A stretch of 59,781 nucleotides of DNA from Bacteroidales bacterium UBA3743 (GTDB taxonomy: Bacteria; Bacteroidota; Bacteroidia; Bacteroidales; Paludibacteraceae): positions 1 to 59,781 of the forward strand of contig DFGT01000013.1 in NCBI GenBank assembly GCA_002371265.1, in the 5' to 3' direction. Each line of letters begins with the position of its first letter. Within the stretch, counting starts at the first letter, position 1. The position numbers and the translations under genes were made by a program. Below the pieces are notes generated by a model that saw only the letters and a program-made list of their open reading frames with translations, had not been told where the DNA came from and did not search any database. Shown one piece after another: positions 36,101 to 43,017 of this stretch.

Positions 36101-37117
36101 AGGGTCGGACTCGATACTGTAGACTTCAACTTTGTCTGCCACATCAAGAGTATTTTCAAGGGCTTCTGGGATATCACTGAAGATTTCCGCCATTTCATCG
36201 GGAGTTTTCAGCCACTCCTGCTTTGTATATGTCATACGTTGCGGATCGCTCAACAGTTTTCCCGTCGACAGGCACACCAATCTTTCGTGGGCTTCGGAGT
36301 GTTCCTCCTCCACGAAATGGACGTCGTTGGTGCAGACCACCTTAATGCCAAGTTTCTGAGCGATAGCGACAAGCTGAGGATTCACCCTCTGCTCTGCCTC
36401 ATACACGCTTGTGTTACCATTAGGTTTATCAGTCTTATGACGTTGTATTTCGATATAGTAGTCGTCGCCAAACAGATCCTTGAACCATTTTGCGGTTGCC
36501 TCAGCTCCTTCCAGATCATCAGACATTATCTTCTTAGGAAGTTCACCACCCAGACAAGCGGAGCAGACAATCAGATCCTCATGATACTGCACGAGCAGGT
36601 CCTTGTCGATACGTGGACGGTTGTAATAACCGTCGACCCAAGCCTTGGAAACGATTTTACAAAGATTCTGATAGCCATGCTTGTTTTTGGCAATCAGGAT
36701 CAAGTGCCAACCACTGGAGTCGGCAATAATACTTTTGCCCGCCTCCTCTATACGGAAAGTATTGTCATGGTCGGTATGTTTTCTACGGGCACAATAACAC
36801 TCGCAGCCGATAATCGGTTTGAAAATCTTATTTTTCAGTTTGGCGATTTCCTCCGTAGCGGCAGCTTTAGCCTCATCAGTAGATTCAGGATTGTCCAAAA
36901 TAGCCTGCTGTTCACCTATTGCTCCCTTCGTCTTCTTATTCACCTTGATAGCATAGTCTGTCAGCTCCTTGATACCAAACATGTTGCCATGGTCAGTCAA
37001 AGCCATAGCGTTCATTCCTGTTCTCAGACATTTGTCAATCAAGTCAGGCACCTTACTCATTCCATCCAAAATAGAATAGTGGGAGTGGACATGAAGGTGA
37101 ACGAATTTATTTTCCAT
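33116..37117 (-). CDS. dnaE: DNA polymerase III subunit alpha
   Basis: A 1333-residue replicative polymerase catalytic subunit. The N-terminal PHP domain begins FVHLHVHSHYSILDGMSKV, with a usual insertion near residue 60 (Glu/Ala/Lys-rich). The polymerase core shows GVSVGPGRGSAAGSVVAYCL and the catalytic aspartates in LPDIDVDFDDDGRGKVLDWV. It also has the FQFESAGMQKYL and MNALYRPGPLQYIP motifs. The C-terminal OB-fold region appears at GGIITSITHKTSQKGTPGV. Length is typical for Bacteroidota. A long antisense frame over its 5' half is a shadow. It is a single gene followed by a REP array. Confidence 0.97.
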   Translation of the reverse strand: MENKFVHLHVHSHYSILDGMSKVPDLIDKCLRTGMNAMALTDHGNMFGIKELTDYAIKVNKKTKGAIGEQQAILDNPESTDEAKAAATEEIAKLKNKIFKPIIGCECYCARRKHTDHDNTFRIEEAGKSIIADSSGWHLILIAKNKHGYQNLCKIVSKAWVDGYYNRPRIDKDLLVQYHEDLIVCSACLGGELPKKIMSDDLEGAEATAKWFKDLFGDDYYIEIQRHKTDKPNGNTSVYEAEQRVNPQLVAIAQKLGIKVVCTNDVHFVEEEHSEAHERLVCLSTGKLLSDPQRMTYTKQEWLKTPDEMAEIFSDIPEALENTLDVADKVEVYSIESDPIMPKFPIPEDFGTEEEYRQRITEKELFDEFTQDENHNVVLSQEDAEKKIKKLGGYDKLYRIKLEADYLNKLAWEGAHMRYGENLTEEQTERIVFELHIMKTMGFPGYFLIVMDYIRAAREELGVSVGPGRGSAAGSVVAYCLKITDVDPLKYDLLFERFLNPDRISLPDIDVDFDDDGRGKVLDWVTEKYGKEKVAHIITYGTMATKSSIADVARVQDVPLSLSNQMKKWVPDAFDDSLADPKTGKVPKVNLKNCFKYVPEMRDAVEGNDEQIKSTLIYASQLENTIRQTGIHACGVIIGAGDLTNWAPISTVEDKETKTKVMVTQYDGHVIESVGLIKMDFLGLKTLSIIKEALKNIKKSHGIDLDIDKIPIDDKETYELYSRGDTIGTFQFESAGMQKYLRELQPTVFEDLIAMNALYRPGPLQYIPKFINRKLGKEKIEYDIPCMEKYLKDTYGVTVYQEQVMLLSRQLANFTRGESDALRKAMGKKLIEKMNELKAKFMKQGVENGHDAKTLDKIWGDWEEFAKYAFNKSHATCYSWVAYQTAYLKAHYPADYMAANLTRSMDKIEDVRKFMDECKRMGIEVLSPDVNESDSFFSTNANGNIRFGLQGIKGMSRAVVEELIAEREKNGKYTDIYDFVSRVNCGAKDLECLAMSGAFDSLKGIEREHFFESNNKEIQFSVVLADFGKKVKLANSQSRNSLFDDMEVSQSIALPPLPKFEKWTALDRLQKEKDLVGIYLSAHPLDDYYILLKYICNTRVTELEDIEKIQGRSKITAGGIITSITHKTSQKGTPGVILKIEDYSGAKEIALWGRDVGMVNYLQVNNCVVFSATIGQDRFHPEMHRITYTDFKLMSEAKEALKMHLNLILEDKSLTEDFIKGVSQYMQPDENGATFNIDLVHTSEGTHSRLDFKTMHRILITRQLMDFLEEYRKKAATSASTTVATEDIVDDDVPVPEVIADGDGEVVEEDESDVPIHSGLDFKLTGDMFAKAG

Positions 37118-37204
37118 CTATTATATATTTACAAAACGTATATATTTTGTCTATAATCTTCATTAGGTGCACATCCATATGATGTGCATATTCATCTTAC
37201 ACCG

Positions 37205-37302
37205 TATGAGACGCTCATCAATATGAGACGCACGAACATATGAGGTACACGGGCCATATGAGGTACACGGGCCATATGAGACGCACGACCGTGCGTCTCT
37301 AC
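37205..37302 (-). repeat. 17-18-bp tandem repeat (5 units) ending in a complete type A REP
   Basis: Units of the form TATGAGGTACACGGGCCA start at 37205, 37222, 37239, 37257 and 37275. The last unit is the left part of the REP at 37278-37302. On the minus strand its GTAG lies 7 bases after the stop of the Lcl-domain gene. Confidence 0.7.
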
Positions 37303-37308
37303 GGGCGA

Positions 37309-38361
37309 TTAATCCTCGATACGGATTGTGCGGACGGCTCTGACACGGTCGGCGCTGGTTTTAGAGCTGCGTCCGACGGTATTGTTTTTGAAATTTATAG
37401 CCCAGGCAAAAATGTAATCATACTCTGTGCTGCTCCAATACCATGTGTTCGCCATACTCACACCGCCCTCCGCCTTCAGTCTGCGGTTGAGTCTGTTGAT
37501 GTCATCCTTTATCGTACGCAGTTGGCCCTCACTTGGCAGATACCAGTCTGTTTTGCCGGCCGCCGTATACGACTTAGCCGCCTGAGCCGCGCACTCAGCA
37601 TTATCCATAGTTTTCTCTATGTAGTTGCAGATGGCCGCAGTGTTTTCTGCCCCACGCATATCAAAGTTTGCCTCATGCCACTCACGAGTAGTGTACGGGG
37701 AATCGCCATCGATATCCACTCGGTCTGCTCCCCATGAATATGTTTTTCCATAGTCGACATCCGTCATTGCAAGGATATAGCCGTATTCATAATCCTCCGA
37801 CACATAAAAAAGGATTCCTCCTTCCTCCTCTATATAGTCGCCAATCTGATAGGTGTCCAGTCGACGCACGTCCGGATCCGACTTCGTTGCCACCATCATA
37901 CGCCAATAGTCGTCGTCCTTAGTGGCAAACGTCAGCGTCACGAAATGAGATTTATCCGACGTCTTCAACATCACCATCTCATTTCCGTCTCGATAGAACG
38001 TTTTTGTGCGGGTCTGCAACACCAGACGATATTTAGACAGATTCTTATCAATGAATCTGTTCGCATTAAACTTAGTCGTGGTTATGACAACATTGCAAAG
38101 ACGTTTCCAAGAACGTTCAAACGACATTCTGTAGTCGATTCCATACGTCCACTCCAACACAGACACATTATTGTCCGCTAGTTTTTCCGGCGACATTGAA
38201 AGCCATCCCTTACGGTTGAGCAAATTATCAACGTCAGCAAAGCTCTTCTTCTTACGAGCCTTGTTGAGCTCAGAAATCGTTATGAAATCAGGGGCATCAG
38301 CAAAAGCAGCCGACACCTCCGTTAACATCAAAATACACAATAATACCCTAATTACAATCAT
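37309..38361 (-). CDS. Exported protein with C-terminal Lcl/DUF1566-like domain
   Basis: A 350-residue protein. The start at 38361 gives a signal peptide (MIVIRVLLCILMLTEVSAAF); an in-frame upstream ATG would extend through the promoter and is rejected. The N-terminal half (~25-180) is a domain I do not recognise. The C-terminal half fits the Lcl/DUF1566 pattern, related to the formylglycine-enzyme/C-type-lectin-like fold: GGILFYVSEDYEYGYILAM, TDWYLPSEGQLRTI, NTWYWSSTEYDYIFAWAINF and DRVRAVRTI. Such domains occur in adhesins that bind glycans or collagen. A -7 box TATCTTTG is at 38395-38388. A likely envelope or surface protein; function unproven. Confidence 0.75.
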   Translation of the reverse strand: MIVIRVLLCILMLTEVSAAFADAPDFITISELNKARKKKSFADVDNLLNRKGWLSMSPEKLADNNVSVLEWTYGIDYRMSFERSWKRLCNVVITTTKFNANRFIDKNLSKYRLVLQTRTKTFYRDGNEMVMLKTSDKSHFVTLTFATKDDDYWRMMVATKSDPDVRRLDTYQIGDYIEEEGGILFYVSEDYEYGYILAMTDVDYGKTYSWGADRVDIDGDSPYTTREWHEANFDMRGAENTAAICNYIEKTMDNAECAAQAAKSYTAAGKTDWYLPSEGQLRTIKDDINRLNRRLKAEGGVSMANTWYWSSTEYDYIFAWAINFKNNTVGRSSKTSADRVRAVRTIRIED

Positions 38362-38681
38362 ACCCTTTTTCCTTTTCTGTAAAGATACAAAGATAGGATT
38401 AATTTTGAAAATATATGCATTTTGGAATCTAATGTTGAATTTTAAAAAATCATCATATATTATGGCTTTATCATCACATAATTCTGAAACATAAATCGTC
38501 AACAACATCATTAATTATCGCATACGTTTTCTGTATGGATTCAAATGATAACACACACGTCATTATCGTTACACGCACGTCCAATTTGCGGACGTACGTG
38601 TAATCAATCGTGCGAATCAATCACAAATACATATTCACAAAACGTACGTTTCGTTAATCACAATCACATATCATAATCGTT

Positions 38682-38704
38682 ACACGCACGTCCGTGCGTC
38701 TCTA
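38682..38704 (-). repeat. REP-like palindrome, type A
   Basis: On the minus strand, GTAGAGACGCACGGACGTGC followed by the closing GTGT. Confidence 0.7.
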
Positions 38705-38967
38705 CGGGTTTGGGTTCATGGGATAACGATTCTGATTAATGTTTTGAAAACATATATGTAATCCCAACCAATGACATACGTCTCTATCCGTGTCAAACGT
38801 ACCAAACCGCATACACATAAATATTTATCAAACATTTATCTTTTAATACAAATATCTAGGTTTCTCCATTTTTTTATTTTAGCGTCCGGAAAAATTGGAG
38901 ACACATGATGATTTGTTTGATGATGCATTGTCAGACGTACATCCGACAAAAGACGCACGTCCGAGAA

Positions 38968-38992
38968 GAGACGCACGTCCGTGCGTCTCTAC
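38968..38992 (-). repeat. REP-like palindrome, type A
   Basis: A complete minus-oriented copy preceded by a half copy at 38951-38962. It is one of the copies not placed directly behind a stop codon. Confidence 0.7.
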
Positions 38993-39041
38993 AAGATGGG
39001 TTTCCAAAACTATAGAATTATATTACCATACATAACAGACC

Positions 39042-41384
39042 ATGAAGAAAACACTACTATCTATCGTTGCTTCAGTTGCAACTTTTTTCGGTGCCACACT
39101 CCAATCGTTTGGAGTCTCCGTATCCAACCCGCTCATCTACTCTGATGTGCCAGACCCTTCCGTCATCCGTGATGGAAACAAATACTATATGGTGAGCACA
39201 ACTATGCATTGTGCTCCGGGTGTTCCGATTATGATGTCGGAGGATTTGTCGAACTGGCGTACCGTCAACTATGCCTACCAGACGCTCGACAACGGAGACA
39301 ACCAGAGTCTTAATGGCGGCAAACATGCCTATGGAAAGGGTTCGTGGGCTTCTTCGCTTCGTAAGCATAAAAACAAATACTATATTCTTACTCCGTCGTA
39401 CACAACAGGAAAGACTCATCTTTTCTCTACTGACGATATCGAAAACGGCACTTGGGACGAGGTTCGTCTGCCATTCTATCATGACCCTTCTCTTTTCTTC
39501 GACGACGATGACCGTGCCTACATCATTTTCGGCAGCGGTGAGTTTAACATCATAGAGCTCAACAGTGATCTTAAAAGCGTGAAGGGTGGAGCCTCAAAAC
39601 TTAACATTCCTATCGACCAGACTACTGGCACTAACGGCTATATCGTGAAGTGTGAGGGTGCACACATGGAGAAAGTCGACGGCAGATACTATCTTTTCGC
39701 TATCTCTTGGCCAAACGGCAAATGCCGTACTGAACTGGTGTTCCGCTCAAGCAGTTTGAAGGGCAACTATGAAGGCAAGATCGCATTGCAGGAAAACGGT
39801 GTGGCTCAGGGTGGAATCTTCGACACTCCCGACGGCAAATGGTATGCTATGCTTTTCCGCGACTCTGGTGGTGTGGGACGTATTCCTTGGCTTATACCGG
39901 TCTCTTGGGAAAACGGTTGGCCTAACATGGGCAGACAGGCAGCTCGCAGCGTCGACTTGCCAAATCCCGTGGAGCCAGCATACAGTATGGCGACGTCGGA
40001 TGATTTCGAGTCGACTACCCTGCCTCTTGAATGGCAGTGGAACCATAATCCCGACAACTCTAAATGGTCGTTGTCTGCCCGTCCAGGATATTTGCGTATC
40101 ACAACAGGCCGCACCGACAAGAGTCTTTACTGGGCAAAAAACACTCTTACTCAAAAAACGTTCGGTCCAAAATGTTCAGGCCGTGTGGCTCTTAATGTGA
40201 AAGGTATGAAAGACGGTGATATCGCCGGACTTGCTGCTCTTCAAGATTCATTCGGATTCGTAGGTGTGGAGAAACAGTGGGGCAAACTAAACATCGTCCA
40301 GCAAAAGACTGTGACCAGAAATGCATCTGTGCCATTTGACGGAGAGACAGTATATCTACGAATCGATTTTGATTTTACAAAAGACAGAGCATATTTCTTC
40401 TATAGCACAGACAATCAGAAATGGAACTCTATTGGGAAAGACATTCCTCTTCCATACACTCTTGGAATGTTTGCTGGATATAAATTCGGACTTTTCAACT
40501 ATGCGACGTCGCAAGCTGGAGGATACGCCGATTTCGATTGGTTCAAAGTGGGAGAAGATGTCTACGACGAGATTTACCTCGGACAGATCAAAGAGCCAGA
40601 AGTTGTTGGCCCATACAATGAAGTGGCAGCCAGTATTCCAGGCGTAGTGGAGGCAGAAAACTATAACACAGGTGGAAATAACATCTCTTACTACGACATA
40701 GACAGAAGCAACCGTGGCGGAGAATACAGGAAAGACGGAGTGGATATATATGCGTCAGATGAAGCCAATGGTTTTGCTATCGGATATTGCGAGGCAGACG
40801 AGTGGATGAACTACACTGTGAATGTGGCAGAGGAAGGTGAATACACCGTGTCGGTGAGAGCAAGTGAAGAGGGAGAAGTTGAGGCTGGCACCGTCCACGC
40901 ATCTCTTTCAAATGAGGTTGGCGACGCAATTGACATAGAGGTTGGCACCACAGGAGCATGGGATGTCTACGGTGAATTCAAGCAGAATGGTAAAATCAAA
41001 CTTCCTGCTGGAGAATCAACCATTCGTCTGACAATCAAGAAATCGTGGGTGAACATCGACCGTCTGACATTCACGAAATGGGATCCGTCTGATGTTGATG
41101 ACACAGAAGCAGAGAAGATTTTAATCATCAAAACAGATGACGCGATCAAAATCATCGGTATTGATGGGGTAGAGACGCTCGGTCGTGCGTCGCAGCAACA
41201 ATCACCATATGGAATAGGCCATGCGGTTCAGCCATTAAGAATTGAGATAATAAATGCAGAAGGAAAGACGATACGTGTATCCAACAAAACAGAAATTCCG
41301 ACATCAGGAATCGTTTCTGGCATCTACACAATCAGAATAATAACAGACAGCAACGTGATATGTAAAAAACTGACATTGAAATAA
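39042..41384 (+). CDS. Secreted GH43-family glycoside hydrolase with CBM6 and T9SS sorting domain
   Basis: A 780-residue exported enzyme. The signal peptide (MKKTLLSIVASVATFFGATL) is followed by a five-bladed propeller GH43 domain (~28-315). The expected carboxylates are D38 (DVPDPSVIRDG), D148 (YHDPSLFFDDDD) and E205 (KCEGAHME). A beta-sandwich as in two-domain xylosidases/arabinofuranosidases follows (~320-515), then a CBM6-like module (~535-670: VVEAENYN, GFAIGYCEADEWMNYTVNV, ESTIRLTI). The end (~685-780) is a sorting domain with an unusual insertion of a REP-type sequence encoding VETLGRASQQQ. Likely substrates are xylan or arabinoxylan side chains; specificity cannot be read from sequence. 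No SusC/D genes are nearby. Confidence 0.88.
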   Translation: MKKTLLSIVASVATFFGATLQSFGVSVSNPLIYSDVPDPSVIRDGNKYYMVSTTMHCAPGVPIMMSEDLSNWRTVNYAYQTLDNGDNQSLNGGKHAYGKGSWASSLRKHKNKYYILTPSYTTGKTHLFSTDDIENGTWDEVRLPFYHDPSLFFDDDDRAYIIFGSGEFNIIELNSDLKSVKGGASKLNIPIDQTTGTNGYIVKCEGAHMEKVDGRYYLFAISWPNGKCRTELVFRSSSLKGNYEGKIALQENGVAQGGIFDTPDGKWYAMLFRDSGGVGRIPWLIPVSWENGWPNMGRQAARSVDLPNPVEPAYSMATSDDFESTTLPLEWQWNHNPDNSKWSLSARPGYLRITTGRTDKSLYWAKNTLTQKTFGPKCSGRVALNVKGMKDGDIAGLAALQDSFGFVGVEKQWGKLNIVQQKTVTRNASVPFDGETVYLRIDFDFTKDRAYFFYSTDNQKWNSIGKDIPLPYTLGMFAGYKFGLFNYATSQAGGYADFDWFKVGEDVYDEIYLGQIKEPEVVGPYNEVAASIPGVVEAENYNTGGNNISYYDIDRSNRGGEYRKDGVDIYASDEANGFAIGYCEADEWMNYTVNVAEEGEYTVSVRASEEGEVEAGTVHASLSNEVGDAIDIEVGTTGAWDVYGEFKQNGKIKLPAGESTIRLTIKKSWVNIDRLTFTKWDPSDVDDTEAEKILIIKTDDAIKIIGIDGVETLGRASQQQSPYGIGHAVQPLRIEIINAEGKTIRVSNKTEIPTSGIVSGIYTIRIITDSNVICKKLTLK
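41169..41193 (+). repeat. In-frame type A REP copy inside the GH43 gene
   Basis: GTAG at 41169 followed by AGACGCTCGGTCGTGCGTCGC. It matches the intergenic copies with two or three changes but is translated, encoding part of the linker within the C-terminal domain. Confidence 0.7.
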
Positions 41385-41394
41385 CATAACACCC

Positions 41395-41420
41395 GTAGAG
41401 ACGCACGGTCATGCGTCTCT
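41395..41420 (+). repeat. REP-like palindrome, type A
   Basis: GTAGAGACGCACGGTCATGC and the closing GTCTCT, 11 bases after the GH43 stop codon, in gene orientation. Confidence 0.75.
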
Positions 41421-41452
41421 GGAATGGACGTACGTGTTTACGTCCGTACATA

Positions 41453-41493
41453 AAAAAATGCCGTGACGGATTTTCCCGCCACGGCATTTTTTT
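41453..41493 (+). terminator. Terminator after the GH43 gene
   Basis: AAAAATGCCGTGACGG pairs with CCGCCACGGCATTTTT around ATTTTC, flanked by A and T runs. Probably bidirectional. Confidence 0.85.
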
Positions 41494-41689
41494 ACGACAA
41501 CCATAACAATAAGATTTTTAGAGAATCTGTATACAGAGCTATTAACTTCATTAAAAAATTAACGCAAGCAAAAAGAGAACTACGCTTTCTCCCAATTTGT
41601 CAGGACAAATCATTTATCGGAAAATCAATAAATTATTTTTATTTCCTAAAATTCATTTTGCATATACAACAAAAACAGCTACATTTGTG

Positions 41690-41697
41690 CTGAAAAT
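41690..41697 (+). promoter_or_regulatory. -7 promoter box (TACATTTG) of cassette 2
   Basis: A TAnnTTTG match. The nearest TTTG upstream (41657-41660) is too far for a normal -33. Confidence 0.4.
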
Positions 41698-42014
41698 AAC
41701 AAAATAATAAATACTTTATGACACTTTGAATTGTATACTAGACTAAAGATAGCCAGACAAACACAAAGAGTCTTGATGCGAACGTGATGTGATTTGGAAA
41801 TCAAAAAGACAATTTGATAGATTAATAAAAATAATTAATACGGAACTCAGGTATTTTGATTTATCGAATTGGGTCACAATCATTGTCACAGATTGATTTT
41901 TATAATTATTGAATGTTTTTTCGACACTCAATAATGTTTATAGTATGTGATTGTTGCTTATTGCATGTGTTGTTTCGCGATAGTCTTGTCTCTATAATGC
42001 ATAAAAAGAATTAA

Positions 42015-42057
42015 TGGAGGGTTATTCTTTTTTACGCATATTTAATTTTACCCTCCA
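42015..42057 (+). promoter_or_regulatory. Leader hairpin just upstream of fibre gene 2
   Basis: TGGAGGGT (42015-42022) pairs perfectly with ACCCTCCA (42050-42057), ending 14 bases before the ATG. It shares GGAGGGT and the placement with the hairpin before fibre gene 1. Confidence 0.4.
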
Positions 42058-42071
42058 CATAAAAAAAATAT

Positions 42072-43013
42072 ATGTTTAAAAATTTACAGAAAATGGGTGC
42101 ATTAGCATCCTTGATGTTAGCAGTAACTGCTAATGCACAGACTTGGCAAACAGACCAATCAAACAAGAGTGTCTACACTATTCCATCTGACGCCAATATG
42201 GTTGTTGGAGCTACGCCAAGCAGTTGGACAAAATCAAGCAAAGTATTTATCAAGTACGGAAGTTCTCAAAAAGGATTAACTATCGCCAACGCCAATGGCG
42301 ATGTTAAACTTCAGTTGGCTAATGATGGAGAGTTGTCAGTTGATGACTTAAATGTTAAATATTATACTAGTCTTAATGAACTAAGTGTTAGTGGAGAAAC
42401 GTTCCTTACTGGGGCATGCTCTGCTTATTCGTCTTTTAATTTTTATGAAGGGTTGACATCTCAAAAAGGTTTACAAATCGGTTCTTCTTCACCAAACTTT
42501 AAAACTTGGGTGAACATCAGCGGACCTAACGAATTTATGAAGATGACAGTGTCTGGTTATGGTGGTCTAAAGCCATTCACATTTGAAGCAAGCAAGTTCA
42601 TATTTTCTAATGGTAAAGTCGGTATTGGTGTAACAAATCCTACTGTTGCACTTGATATTGTCGGAGACATTAGATGTCAAGGTAATGTAGATTTAATCTC
42701 TATGAATTCTCAGTCAATTAATGTTGAGAATCTTGCTGCTAAGGATATCACAATGGACATGAAGAACGCGGCCGACTATGTATTTGACGCCAATTACGAT
42801 TTGAAGTCTCTTTCAGAGGTTGAAAAATTCGTCAACGAACACCACCACCTACCAGGCATGCCTTCTGCAGCAGAAATGGACGCTAACGGAGTAAGCGTTT
42901 CAAAAATGAGCAATCTTCTTTTGGAGAAGATTGAGGAGTTGACTCTTCACATGATTCAACTTGAGAAAGAGAATGCTCAGCTAAAAGCCAAGTTCGAATC
43001 ATTAGGAAAATAA
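42072..43013 (+). CDS. Secreted fibre-like protein, cassette 2
   Basis: A 313-residue paralogue of the fibre-like protein at 29812. The signal peptide (LQKMGALASLMLAVTANAQ) is followed by a shorter shaft region. A GKVGIGVTNPTVALDIVGDI section then matches a motif common in Bacteroidota fibre proteins. The C-terminal module is nearly the same as in cassette 1: AADYVFDANYDLKSLSEVEKF, HHHLPGMPSAAEMDANGVSV and the coiled coil LLLEKIEELTLHMIQLEKEN. The proteins differ mainly in the shaft, as expected for exchangeable fibres. There is no sorting domain. The peptidase gene starts 4 bases after its stop, exactly as in cassette 1. Function unknown; surface or extracellular location inferred. Confidence 0.75.
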   Translation: MFKNLQKMGALASLMLAVTANAQTWQTDQSNKSVYTIPSDANMVVGATPSSWTKSSKVFIKYGSSQKGLTIANANGDVKLQLANDGELSVDDLNVKYYTSLNELSVSGETFLTGACSAYSSFNFYEGLTSQKGLQIGSSSPNFKTWVNISGPNEFMKMTVSGYGGLKPFTFEASKFIFSNGKVGIGVTNPTVALDIVGDIRCQGNVDLISMNSQSINVENLAAKDITMDMKNAADYVFDANYDLKSLSEVEKFVNEHHHLPGMPSAAEMDANGVSVSKMSNLLLEKIEELTLHMIQLEKENAQLKAKFESLGK

Positions 43014-43017
43014 TATT

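Larger units (their letters stand above)
38362..39041. other. Intergenic region rich in REP fragments
   Basis: It contains the -7 box (38395-38388, minus) of the Lcl gene, then degenerate REP fragments (CGTTACACGCACGTCC at 38567 and again at 38678), a complete type A REP at 38682-38704, another fragment at 38951-38962 and a complete REP at 38968-38992, 50 bases before the GH43 start. No gene is seen. Confidence 0.6.
41494..42071 (+). other. Leader and promoter region of cassette 2
   Basis: It contains the -7 box at 41690-41697, a ~370-base AT-rich leader and the hairpin at 42015-42057. No gene is seen. It corresponds in position to the long leader of cassette 1. Confidence 0.5.

Noticed and set aside
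35810..37156. A 448-codon open frame on the plus strand
   Set aside because: It lies antisense to the 5' half of dnaE, whose protein sequence is unmistakable. The antisense product has no recognisable domain and a composition typical of shadow frames.
37205..37302. Possible short CRISPR array
   Set aside because: The units are contiguous with no unique spacers, and the last one is part of a REP palindrome. The same holds for 23101-23160 and 33001-33103.
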